This document shows positions 15,930 through 24,100 of a stretch of DNA of 64,000 nt, one piece after another. The position numbers were made by a program, and so were the translations under genes. Where the stretch lies: positions 124,001-188,000 of the forward strand of contig CAKQWM010000002.1 of assembly GCA_934278995.1 (NCBI GenBank), written 5' to 3'. Within the stretch, counting starts at the first letter, position 1; the number at the start of each line of letters is the position of its first letter. The notes beneath the pieces are model-generated. The model ran no database searches. It worked only from the letters and a program-made list of their open reading frames with translations, and had not been told where the DNA came from. Source of the DNA: an uncultured Clostridia bacterium. Its GTDB lineage: Bacteria; Bacillota; Clostridia; Christensenellales; Borkfalkiaceae.

Positions 15930-16015
15930 TACTTTTCGGTAAAAAATAATTCTACTATTAGTTGCATTTTAATAAAAAAATCGCTTTTTAAGCGAATTTT
16001 GTTTTTTTACGCTGA

Positions 16016-16048
16016 AAAACCGCCCGGGATTTTCGGGCGGTTTTTGCT
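16016..16048. terminator. Bidirectional terminator in repeat copy 2
   Basis: AACCGCCCG pairs with CGGGCGGTT around a GATTTT loop, with flanking A and T tracts. It ends dut transcription from the right. Confidence 0.85.
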
Positions 16049-16127
16049 TGATAACGGGCTTATAGCCCTATTTTTGATTGTTTTAAAGCAGGAATGAAAG
16101 TAAAAGACGAAAGTGCAACTTTTAATA

Positions 16128-16568
16128 CTACTTACCGGTGGAACCGAAGCCCTTTTCGCCGCGTTCGGTTTCATTTAAAGTATCGGTAACCGAAAAACTC
16201 GCTTTTTTATACGGGGTAAAAATTATTTGAGCGATTCTGTCGCCCGCAGAAATAGTCCTCGCTTCGTCGCCGTGGTTTAATATGGCGACGAGGATTTCCC
16301 CACGATAGTCGCTGTCTATAACGCCCACTTTGTTTGCGGGGGCAAGATCGCTTTTTATCGCTAAACCGCTTCTTGCGTAAATAAGCCCGACGTAGCCGAC
16401 GGGTATTTCTACGGATATTCCCGTTTTTATAAGAACGGTTTTATGGGGAAGAACGATTGTGTCTTCCTGCGCGGAATATAAATCAGCGCCCGCGGAAAAC
16501 TCCGAACCGTAAGTGGGAACTTTTGCCAAATCGCATAACTTTTTGATTTTTACGTTAAAGTCTTTCAT
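16128..16568 (-). CDS. dut: Deoxyuridine 5'-triphosphate nucleotidohydrolase (dUTPase)
   Basis: 146 residues, normal for a trimeric dUTPase, which hydrolyses dUTP to dUMP + PPi to keep uracil out of DNA. All five motifs are visible: SAGADLYS (1), ARSGLAIK (2), GVIDSDYRGEI with the catalytic Asp (3), GDRIAQIIF (4) and the C-terminal P-loop-like RGEKGFGSTG (5). It is monocistronic. Confidence 0.97.
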   Translation of the reverse strand: MKDFNVKIKKLCDLAKVPTYGSEFSAGADLYSAQEDTIVLPHKTVLIKTGISVEIPVGYVGLIYARSGLAIKSDLAPANKVGVIDSDYRGEILVAILNHGDEARTISAGDRIAQIIFTPYKKASFSVTDTLNETERGEKGFGSTGK

Positions 16569-16602
16569 AGGTTTGTCCCGTTAAATCGTTATTTACCGTT
16601 AA

Positions 16603-16632
16603 ATTATACCAAGTTTGAAGACGAACTGTCAA
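16603..16632 (-). promoter_or_regulatory. dut promoter
   Basis: Minus strand: TTGACA (16627-16632), 18-bp spacer ending in TGG (extended -10), TATAAT (16603-16608). Confidence 0.75.
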
Positions 16633-16708
16633 TAAAAAAGCGAGGCATTGTAATCATTATTCCTTTTTAAACGATTTTTTAAATTTCAGGATAAATTTTT
16701 GAAAAGTA

Positions 16709-16737
16709 TTGAAATCGCGGTTTTTCCGTGATATAAT
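16709..16737 (+). promoter_or_regulatory. Promoter immediately upstream of the MITE-like element
   Basis: TTGAAA 16709-16714, 17-bp spacer, TATAAT 16732-16737. The predicted start of transcription (about 16744) coincides with the left end of the repeat element, so the element becomes the 5' leader of the DUF2804 gene. Confidence 0.7.
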
Positions 16738-16744
16738 AACTATA

Positions 16745-17036
16745 GGGATTCCATTCGTCATCACTAATTACCGAAAAGGCGACTTTTCAGCCCTTTTCCG
16801 TGACCGCTCGGTCGCAGTACGGATAGTACGGCATCCCTTACGCTCACGAAAAATCATCTGAAAATGCGCTCTTTTCGGTGCGAAGCATTTTTGCGGCGAA
16901 GAAATCGCCTCTTTTGGTATAAAGTTTTTGCAAGGCAAACGACCGAAAGCGTACTATACGTACGGTGATGGGAGTTTAACACAGTAAAAACCGATTTATT
17001 CCCGCAAAAATAATTAGTGATAATGATTGGAATCCC
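16745..17036 (+). mobile_element. MITE-like element, copy A (292 bp)
   Basis: Non-coding element with terminal inverted repeats of about 26 bp: the left end begins GGGATTCC and has CACTAATTA at its inner side, the right end is TAATTAGTG...GGAATCCC. It is flanked by TA on both sides (16743-16744 and 17037-17038), which fits a TA target duplication as left by Tc1/mariner/IS630-type transposases. Near-identical copy at 29824-30110. No ORF of its own. Mobilisation in trans is inference. Confidence 0.8.
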
Positions 17037-17091
17037 TAACGAAAAATATATGAGGTTGTTTTACGTTTGAAATAACCTTTACGAGGATTTT

Positions 17092-18123
17092 ATGCAACAC
17101 AAACTGACGGGTGGCGCTCTTTTAGACGAAAACGGCAATTTAAGCGAAGCGGGTTACGCTTACGACGCGGTAAAAACTTACGACCGCAAAGATATAAAAG
17201 CGGGAAAATGGCGCATTAAGGAGTGGGACTACTATCTCATAACCGACGGAAAGCGCGCCGTTGCGCTTACGATAGACGATAATTCCTATATGAACCTTGC
17301 GTCGGTAAGTTTTCTGGATTTTGAAAAAAAATCCTATATAACAAAAAGCGAAATAGGTTTTTTCTCTTTTGGTAAACTGAACTTTCCGTCGTCGTTTAAA
17401 GAAGGAAGCGTTTTTTATAAAGGTAAAAGCGCTGTCGGAAGTTTTGAAAAGAAGGAAGATAAAAGAATCCTTAAATTTACCTATAAAAAATTCGACGGCG
17501 ATAAAGACTTCTCGTGCGAATTTACGCTTTTTGACGAACCGCGCGATAAAATGGTTATCGCAACGCCGTTTTATAAACCTAAATATTTTTACTACAACGC
17601 AAAAATAAACTGTATGAAGGTTTCGGGCTTCGCAAAAATAGGCGACGCGGTATATAATTTCGACGACTCCGTAAGTTTAGGTACGCTCGACTGGGGCAGG
17701 GGCGTCTGGACTTATAAAAACGAATGGTACTGGGGAAGTATGCAGTGCTATTTAAGCGACGGAAGACGCTTCGGCTGGAACGTCGGCTACGGCTTCGGCA
17801 ACACCGAAAGCGCTTCCGAAAACATGCTGTTTATAGAAGGCGTAGCGCATAAACTCGATAACGTGGTTTTTAATATACCAAGGACCAACGACGGCAAATA
17901 CGACTATATGTCCGAATGGACGATTAACGACAACGAAAATCGTTTCAATATGCGGTTTAAACCTATCATCGACAGATACGATTATACTTCCGCGGTCGTA
18001 ATATCGAGCCTTCAACATCAGGTTTTCGGCGTGTTTTCGGGCGAAGTCGTTTTAGACGACGGTTCCGTTATAGAAATAAAAGACAAAATCGGTTTTGCCG
18101 AGCACGTTAAAAACAAATGGTAA
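17092..18123 (+). CDS. DUF2804 domain-containing protein
   Basis: 343 residues matching the pattern of DUF2804 proteins over the full length: an N-terminal KLTGGALLDENGNL, GKWRIKEWDYYLI, a central TPFYKPKYFYYNAKINCM, and the conserved LGTLDWGRGVWTYKNEWYWG block followed by GRRFGWNVGYGFGN. The family is predicted to be beta-rich (lipocalin/DUF2804-like fold) and has no established biochemical role. No signal peptide. It is alone in its transcription unit, behind a long leader occupied by the MITE-like element. Confidence 0.85.
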   Translation: MQHKLTGGALLDENGNLSEAGYAYDAVKTYDRKDIKAGKWRIKEWDYYLITDGKRAVALTIDDNSYMNLASVSFLDFEKKSYITKSEIGFFSFGKLNFPSSFKEGSVFYKGKSAVGSFEKKEDKRILKFTYKKFDGDKDFSCEFTLFDEPRDKMVIATPFYKPKYFYYNAKINCMKVSGFAKIGDAVYNFDDSVSLGTLDWGRGVWTYKNEWYWGSMQCYLSDGRRFGWNVGYGFGNTESASENMLFIEGVAHKLDNVVFNIPRTNDGKYDYMSEWTINDNENRFNMRFKPIIDRYDYTSAVVISSLQHQVFGVFSGEVVLDDGSVIEIKDKIGFAEHVKNKW

Positions 18124-18147
18124 ATAATTTAAACGGAAATTTAAAAG

Positions 18148-18177
18148 ACGGCGACGTAAAAAACGTTGCCGTTTTTG
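18148..18177 (+). terminator. Rho-independent terminator
   Basis: ACGGCGACGT (18148-18157) pairs with ACGTTGCCGT (18163-18172; one G-T pair), followed by TTTTTG. Confidence 0.85.
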
Positions 18178-18226
18178 TTTGTAATGTGAAAATTGACGCA
18201 ATATTATTTTTACCGGGCTTTACTTG

Positions 18227-18255
18227 TTGACATTTCCTCTACGTCGATATATAAT
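18227..18255 (+). promoter_or_regulatory. Promoter of TauE/SafE gene
   Basis: TTGACA 18227-18232, 17-bp spacer, TATAAT 18250-18255. The 5' leader is about 110 nt and contains the hairpin at 18306-18326. Confidence 0.8.
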
Positions 18256-18305
18256 TTTCGACGAAACCGATAAAGGAAGTCGTTACTTTATAAAAAATGC
18301 CGATA

Positions 18306-18326
18306 ACGGGCTTATAGCCCCGTTTT
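18306..18326 (+). terminator. Leader hairpin with T tract, possible attenuator
   Basis: GGGCT (18308-18312) pairs with AGCCC (18316-18320), flanked by AC/GT, then GTTTTT. It is a CTATAAG-family repeat located between the promoter and the start of the TauE/SafE gene, so it could terminate part of the transcripts. Confidence 0.5.
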
Positions 18327-18372
18327 TAAACTTTTCGGCGTCAATATAACGTAAAACGGCGAATACGGAAAC

Positions 18373-19158
18373 ATGGAATTATTTATCACTATACTCGTTA
18401 CTTTTTTTGCGGGACTCGGCGCGGGTTTGGGAACGGGCTTTGCGGGAATGAGCGCCGCCGCCGTGATAAGCCCGATGCTCATAACTTTTTTAGGCGTCGA
18501 TCCTTATATGGCGGTAGGCATAGCACTTGCCTCGGACGTTCTTGCAAGCGCGGTTTCGGCGTTTACTTATTATAAGAACAAAAACATAGATATCAAAAAC
18601 GGACTTGTAATGATGATAAGCGTGCTTTGCTTTACCTTTGCGGGAAGTTTCGTCGCTAAACTCGTGCCGTCGGCAACGATGGGCGGTTTTTCGGTATTTA
18701 TGACTTTTTTACTCGGCATAAAGTTTATAATAAAGCCGGTTATGACGACTAAGGAAAAAATGCTTGAAGTTTCCGAAAAAAAGAGAATCGTTCAATCGTT
18801 AATTTGCGGTGTAATAATAGGTTTTATCTGCGGATTTGTCGGCGCGGGCGGCGGTATGATGATGCTTTTGATACTTACGAGCGTTTTGGGTTACGAACTT
18901 AAAACCGCAGTCGGTACGAGCGTTTTTATAATGACTTTTACCGCTTTAACGGGTTCGGTTTCGCATTTTCTGATTGGCGGCGCGCCGGACCTTCTAATAT
19001 TTGCGTTGTGCGTCGTCTTTACTCTTTTATGGGCGCGCATCGCCGCGGTTTTTGCAAATAAAGCCGAGCCGAAGACATTAAACCGCGCAACGGGTATTGT
19101 GCTTGTAGTATTAGGCGTAACCGTTATGACGTTTAACATCGTAACGAAATTATCTTAA
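18373..19158 (+). CDS. Sulfite exporter TauE/SafE family protein
   Basis: 261 residues with about eight membrane helices in two homologous halves, each with the family signature: GLGTGFAGMSAAAVISPML near residue 17 and GFICGFVGAGGGMMMLLIL near residue 155. The family transports sulfonates, sulfite and other organic anions across the cytoplasmic membrane; the substrate here is unknown. The start ATG has only a weak GGAA ribosome site. Single-gene unit. Confidence 0.88.
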   Translation: MELFITILVTFFAGLGAGLGTGFAGMSAAAVISPMLITFLGVDPYMAVGIALASDVLASAVSAFTYYKNKNIDIKNGLVMMISVLCFTFAGSFVAKLVPSATMGGFSVFMTFLLGIKFIIKPVMTTKEKMLEVSEKKRIVQSLICGVIIGFICGFVGAGGGMMMLLILTSVLGYELKTAVGTSVFIMTFTALTGSVSHFLIGGAPDLLIFALCVVFTLLWARIAAVFANKAEPKTLNRATGIVLVVLGVTVMTFNIVTKLS

Positions 19159-19268
19159 AATAGAAACAAAAAAAAGACGCGCCGTTACTCAAAAAAAGAA
19201 CAAAAGCGCGCGTATAGGTCGGTTATCGGCTGTTTTTGACTTTTTTAAACCGAAAATCAACCCGATTA

Positions 19269-19577
19269 CTATTCTTTTAGTTCATAGTCAAAACATAAAC
19301 GAATCTCAACGAAAGGTCTTACGAAAGTGTCCGCAACTTTAACGTGTTCGGGCGCTTTTTTATATTCTCGTAAAGCGTCGAAACTATCGAAGGTCGAGTC
19401 AAGCATCATATCCGCGCTTGACGATAAAAGTCCGCTTACGCGTACGTTAAGCGCCGTAAGACCGCGAATTTTCCCGACGAGCGATTCGAGATTCAGTTTT
19501 GCGTTTGCTTTAATAGATTCTTTTTCTGCAAACGAATATTCTTCTTTTAACTTCCAGATTATTACGTGTTTAATCAT
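19269..19577 (-). CDS. Stress-responsive A/B barrel (Dabb) domain protein
   Basis: 102 residues spanning one Dabb domain: N-terminal MIKHVIIWKLKEE, a helix with LVGKIRGLTALNVRV, the SADMMLDSTFDSFDALREY block and H-x-K-VADTFVRPFV at the end. Dabb proteins form dimeric ferredoxin-like barrels; several act as cyclases or heme/aromatic-binding proteins, others have unknown roles. No operon partners visible. Confidence 0.85.
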   Translation of the reverse strand: MIKHVIIWKLKEEYSFAEKESIKANAKLNLESLVGKIRGLTALNVRVSGLLSSSADMMLDSTFDSFDALREYKKAPEHVKVADTFVRPFVEIRLCFDYELKE

Positions 19578-19881
19578 TTTGAGCCTTTTTAAGTAGTTTG
19601 TTATGCGTTACGATTATTGTAGCACTTTACGGATTATTTTGCAACCGACGCCGTTATTTTTTCAGTTCGGATATCGACGTTTTAATTCTTTTGTATTACG
19701 AACAAACTGTCGGATAAGAATTGAAAAATCATTACGTTTTCAGACACGTTTTATTAGCAAAATCAACAAAAGTCCCTCTATAAGTCGGTTTTTTAGGTCA
19801 AATAAAATTTACGGCGGCGCTTTTATCGGGGGTAAAGCCGGCGCCGTCGCATAAGTAGAGAACTGAGTTCAAACGAGAAAT
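19578..19881. other. Gene-free stretch with repeat motif and GC-rich hairpin
   Basis: 304 bp between two minus-strand genes. It contains a CTATAAG-family repeat (19769-19794) and an imperfect GC-rich hairpin (ACGGCGGCGC...GGCGCCGTCG, about 19812-19849). A small plus-strand open frame here lacks a ribosome site and coding character. No promoter I would defend. Confidence 0.5.
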
Positions 19882-20088
19882 TCAAAATTCTTTTCTGCCT
19901 AAAAGATAATCGACGGAAACGTCGAAATAGTCGGCAATTTTGACGAGATTAGTCAAACTCGGTTCCGCAGAGCCGTTCTCGTAACGTATATACGACGGCT
20001 GCGAAATCCCCAAAATATATGCTAATTCTCGTTGGGTTACTCCGTTTAATTTTCTTTGTTCGAGCAATCTTTTTTGAAAAATTTCCAT
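19882..20088 (-). CDS. XRE-family transcriptional regulator (single HTH domain)
   Basis: 68 residues from ATG at 20088 (RBS AAGGTG just upstream; the open frame extends to a TTG in the promoter region). It is a lone Cro/CI-type HTH: LLEQRKLNGVTQRELAYILG, then ISQPSYIRYENGSAEPSLTN and LVKIADYFDVSVDYLLG. It is divergent from the membrane protein at 20178, and the 90-bp intergenic region contains two TATAGCA/TGCTATA-type operators overlapping the neighbour's promoter; it probably represses that gene and perhaps itself. Confidence 0.85.
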   Translation of the reverse strand: MEIFQKRLLEQRKLNGVTQRELAYILGISQPSYIRYENGSAEPSLTNLVKIADYFDVSVDYLLGRKEF

Positions 20089-20105
20089 ATTACACCTTTT
20101 TCTTG

Positions 20106-20160
20106 TTGACAATTATAGCAATTTGCTATATAATTTGGTAAAAATATAGCAAAACGCTAT
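20106..20160 (+). promoter_or_regulatory. Promoter with two palindromic operators
   Basis: TTGACA 20106-20111, 17-bp spacer, TATAAT 20129-20134. Operator 1 is TATAGCAATTTGCTATA (20114-20130), a perfect palindrome filling the spacer; operator 2 is ATAGCAAAACGCTAT (20146-20160), just downstream of the -10. Centre spacing is 31 bp (three helical turns). This is the classic layout for repression by the divergent XRE protein. Confidence 0.85.
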
Positions 20161-20177
20161 CACAGAGGAAGATATTT

Positions 20178-20741
20178 ATGGGCTTATTCAACAAAGTAAA
20201 AATGGTATATACCGGCGAAGTCGGTTCTATCGTAAGAATTCCGTGCAAATCAAATTCGGAAAATATATTGTTTACCGGTACAGGAAAGTCGATTAAAATT
20301 TACAAAGCGCTTCTCGGTAATCGTCACGGGAAAAACACAAAGGCGATAATGACTTACTTCGGTTTTTGTTCGGCAACGGACGAATCCGAGGCGTCATATA
20401 CGAAAAACTATACGGCTACCTATACGGGAAACGGTCGATACCGTGTTGATGCGAACAAACACTCCTTCGGCGACGCTATTGCGATGCAAGTAGTGGTAGG
20501 GTGCGAGCCCGCCGTCGCCGCCGACAAAAACTCGAACGTTAATAAATGGCTGAACGCCGTTTCAAAGCCGACGAGGGGGCTTATTTGGTGGATAGCGGGT
20601 ATTCTTACTTCCGTAGTCGGTATAGGGCTTGTAATGCTTGCTTCGGCAATTTACAGGGTGTATTTGTCTTTCGTGAGGAGATCATGCGTCAAAAAAGCAA
20701 AAGAATCTTATAGGAAAAACGGCAAAGTAATCGTTTTTTGA
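20178..20741 (+). CDS. Putative membrane protein controlled by divergent XRE regulator
   Basis: 187 residues: a soluble N-terminal region (about 1-130, beta-rich, YTGEVGSIVRIPCKSNSENI early and then TGNGRYRVDANKHSFGDAIA), one strong transmembrane helix (about 137-160, IWWIAGILTSVVGIGLVMLA) and a short basic cytoplasmic tail. RBS GAGGA. I do not recognise the family. Tight operator control by a lone XRE protein resembles small toxin/stress membrane modules, but no toxin motif is seen. Confidence 0.6.
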   Translation: MGLFNKVKMVYTGEVGSIVRIPCKSNSENILFTGTGKSIKIYKALLGNRHGKNTKAIMTYFGFCSATDESEASYTKNYTATYTGNGRYRVDANKHSFGDAIAMQVVVGCEPAVAADKNSNVNKWLNAVSKPTRGLIWWIAGILTSVVGIGLVMLASAIYRVYLSFVRRSCVKKAKESYRKNGKVIVF

Positions 20742-20809
20742 TTTTTAATATCGTAAATTCAGTCCGCCATTTCAGAAGAACGGACGCTCGTGAATACTTT
20801 ATAAAAAAC

Positions 20810-20847
20810 CGTCGCAAGTTACTTTTTGCAACTTGCGACGATTTTTT
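20810..20847 (+). terminator. Rho-independent terminator
   Basis: CGTCGCAAGTT (20810-20820) pairs with AACTTGCGACG (20830-20840), followed by ATTTTTT. Confidence 0.9.
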
Positions 20848-21099
20848 GCGGTTTTTGTGTCGTAAAATTACGCTTTTAATACGGTTTTTTGCTTCCTTAT
20901 AACGTTTAAACGCCGAAACGACGAGATAATTTTTATCTTACAAAAAGCAAGATAACGTTTGTGTTATAAAAACCCACGTTATAAAAACTTGCTTTATCCG
21001 GCAAAAACCTTTAGTTTCGCATAGGATAAAACGAGTGTTACCCTGCTTTAGCGTAAAACGTCACTTTTCCTCATATATAAATAGCAGGTCGAAAAAGGC

Positions 21100-21128
21100 T
21101 TGCTTTTTTTTGTTTGATGTGTTATATT
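21100..21128 (+). promoter_or_regulatory. Putative promoter of the 2377-aa surface protein gene
   Basis: TTGCTT 21100-21105, 17-bp spacer, TATATT 21123-21128; moderate match to consensus. A small dyad (GAAC-4-GTTC) lies about 10 bp downstream and could be an operator. Confidence 0.5.
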
Positions 21129-21193
21129 TAATTAACGAACAGTCGTTCAATTATTGAGACGCATCGAAATAACGCGTCGTAAAGGAGATTTAT

Positions 21194-24100
21194 ATGAATC
21201 CGTTTAAAAAACGAATAGTCATAATCGTTGTCGCCGTAATAGCCGCGCTTTCGGTTGCGGGCGGGATAACGGGCATCGTATCATGTCTTAATAAACAAAG
21301 CGTCACGCTTGAATTTGCGACAAACGGCGGTGAAGAAGTTTCTCCCGTCAAAGTAAAGGTCGGTGAAAAAATCACTCTTTCAAAGCCCAAAAAAGACGGG
21401 CTTGTCTTCTTAGGTTGGTATTACGACGAAAACTTTGAAAAAGAGTGCGGAACCGAAATAGTCGTGGAAAAAGGTCTGACTTTATACGCGCGTTACGGCG
21501 CGGTGGTGACTTTTGAAAGCCGCGGCGGAGAAGCGATCGAACCTAAAACCTATTTCGAGGGCGAAGAAATAGGAAATTTACCCGTGCCGTATAAAAAGGG
21601 CTTTTCCTTCGGAGGTTGGTTTTACGACGGAGATTACGTAAAAATAGTCAATAAAAAAGACGCGTTGAACCGAAACGTTACGGTTTACGCAAAGTTTCTG
21701 GAAGCAAACGAAACCCTTAAAAAATTAAAAAGCATTAAAAAAGCGTCGCTTTCTCCCGCTTTCGAGATAAAAGCGACGGGAATTTTATTACATAACGAAA
21801 ATTTATCCGAATATCTTTCTTTTTCATCGTCGAGCGGTGAAGAAATCGCGCTTATATTGCGTTCACGCAATTCGGACGTTTACGTCGTCGAGCCTATTAA
21901 AAAACTCGACGAAGGCGCGTCATATTCGGCAAAAACGCTTTATCCCGACATTAAATTCCTTTCCGCGGACGGAAACGACACCGAAAGCGCCGACGAAGTA
22001 ACCGTAACCACCGCAAAGAAGGAAAAGAGCATAATACAAAAAAGGCAAAGTCTGCACATAAGCGCCGTAAACCTTGCGAAATGGGAAGAAAACGTTTACG
22101 TATATTCTGACGCGGGGCTTGATAAAGAAGTTACGAGAATCGTCGCGCGTTATGACGGCGTAATAAAAGAAGGCGACGTTTTAACGATAGGCGAAGGGGA
22201 ACAGGAGTCCGACGACGACTATATATGTAAAGTAATATCGGCGAAGAAAGAAACCATGCAATACGTGGTGGGTACCGAGGTTAAAAAGGATGATTTTTAC
22301 GTTCTTGATACCGTCATGCCCAACGTTGACGACGTTTATCTGGAACTCGACGTTTACGAAACGAAGGAAGCCCAGTTGGAAAACGTAGTTAAAATATCTT
22401 CGTCCGCGCTTTCCGAAAGCGTAGAAAACAACGAGGGCGTTAAAATGCTTCAGAACGCCGTCAGAAACGCGGTGGAAAAGTCCCCGACGATTAAAAATTA
22501 CGCCGACACGCTTTCAAAAGAAGAAAAAGAAGCGCTAACAAGCGCGCTTGCGGGCTTTTCTTTCAACAAACCGAAATTCGATTTTAACGTAAAGGGAAAC
22601 ACCATTGCTTTCGCAATAGAACTCGGCGGCGAGATAGCAGTCAAAAACTTTAAAGTAAAGGTAGGCGTAAAAATATCCAACTCGACGTCGGTAGAGTACG
22701 CTTATACGATATGTAAATCAAAAAAAATCACGCTTAATCCGCTTTTATGGTTTTACACAAACGTCAAAGTCGATTTTTCAAACGACTTTTCGATAGAGAT
22801 TTCAGCCGAAGCGGAATTTACCGACGCTAAAGAAAATATTACGGGCGTAGTCGATATAACCGACGAAGTCGAGTATATAATGGACGTTAACAAAGAGGGA
22901 CAGAACAAGTTTTTCGACTCCGTAACGGGAAGCCCTTTATGGGACGGCGAATCCGAACTCGAATACGTCGATATCTTCAACTTACCTCTCGCGACGATTC
23001 CTCTTTTCGTACCCGTCGTTTCGCTTCAACTCGATTTTAACGTAGTAGGCTCTTTAGGCGCGAAAGCGGGGCTTTACGTTGAGTTTTCTCATCATTACGT
23101 GGAAACGGCTACGCTTACTAACGGCTTGACCGAACGTGGCGAAAACGGCAAACCCGTAATGTACAACGAATTCAAATTTACCAGGGAAACCACCGCGAAC
23201 GAAATCGACATCGCAATAACCCTTAAAGGGCAGGTAGGATTCAGGTGCGGACTGGAAGCGAAACTGTCGCTTTCGGTTTTGCAAATGAACAGGGTGGCGG
23301 CGGTTTACGTTTCCTTCCGCTTCGGTCCGTACGTGGAGTTAAGCGGTCTTGTAAGTTTCCGTTATACCTACGACGCCGTCAACAAAACCTCGAACACTCA
23401 TCTTTACGGCGGAATGTATCTTGACGTAGGATTGTTCCTGAACGCGAAAATAGGCGCCAAGTTCTTAGTTTACGACGTAAATACAGACATATTCGATAAA
23501 AAAATAAGCCTTTACGCCGTAGGCGACAGACTTATTCCGCTCGAATTCAGATATAAAACGAATTCTCCGGACGATCCTTACGTTATAACGGGGCGTTATT
23601 CGGGCGTCAACATGCGCTTGATCGATATGGTATATCTCGATATAGTAACGGGTGAAAAAGTAATCGATAAAGCCACCGTTAACCGTTACGGCGCGACTTT
23701 CGGATACGAAACGGAATTTTACGACGTCCCCGATTACCAGACGGAAAATTATCAGGACTTCGTAACTTTAGGCGGCGGCGCGGCTACGTTTGTAAGCAAA
23801 AAATATCAACTTAAATCGCTTAAATACGCAATTAAAGTTAAACTTCAGCAAAAACACGGCGTTTACGCGAGCAATATAGAGCGTATATTCTATATGGAAT
23901 ATCGTAATCCCGCCGGCAGAGATTTAGCCAAAAAAGACAGTTTGTTCCTAAACGATTATTACGCGGGCGGTGGCGCGAGAGTTACGAAAACTCTTTACCG
24001 GCTGACCTTTACCGAAGGCGAATACGTCGCCCCGCCCGAAATGAGCGACAGAAATCTTCCCGTTCGGCAAGGATATTACCTCGATAAAGCGGATTTGTGG

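Larger units (their letters stand above)
15865..16077. repeat. 214-bp dispersed repeat, copy 2
   Basis: Second copy of the repeat at 13238-13451, same orientation. Here its minus-strand promoter drives the C39-like gene, and its terminator (16016-16048) and CTATAAG motif (16051-16075) insulate it from dut. The GCAAGG/CCTTGC hairpin (15869-15888) lies in the 5' leader of that gene. Confidence 0.9.
20742..21193. other. Long leader/intergenic region before the giant surface protein
   Basis: 452 bp without a gene. After the terminator (20810-20847) there is a long imperfect hairpin in which AAAGCAAG (20944-20951) pairs with CTTGCTTT (20988-20995), with an inner ATAACGT/ACGTTAT stem. A promoter at 21100-21128 follows, and a GAAC-AGTC-GTTC dyad (21138-21149) sits near the presumed transcription start. 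Function of the hairpin unknown. Confidence 0.5.

Noticed and set aside
19603..19854. 83-aa plus-strand ORF
   Set aside because: No ribosome site or promoter; it runs through a CTATAAG repeat and a GC-rich hairpin, R/F-rich product.
21133..21155. TetR-type operator near the surface protein promoter
   Set aside because: Only GAAC-4-GTTC is symmetrical; flanks do not match well and no TetR gene is present.
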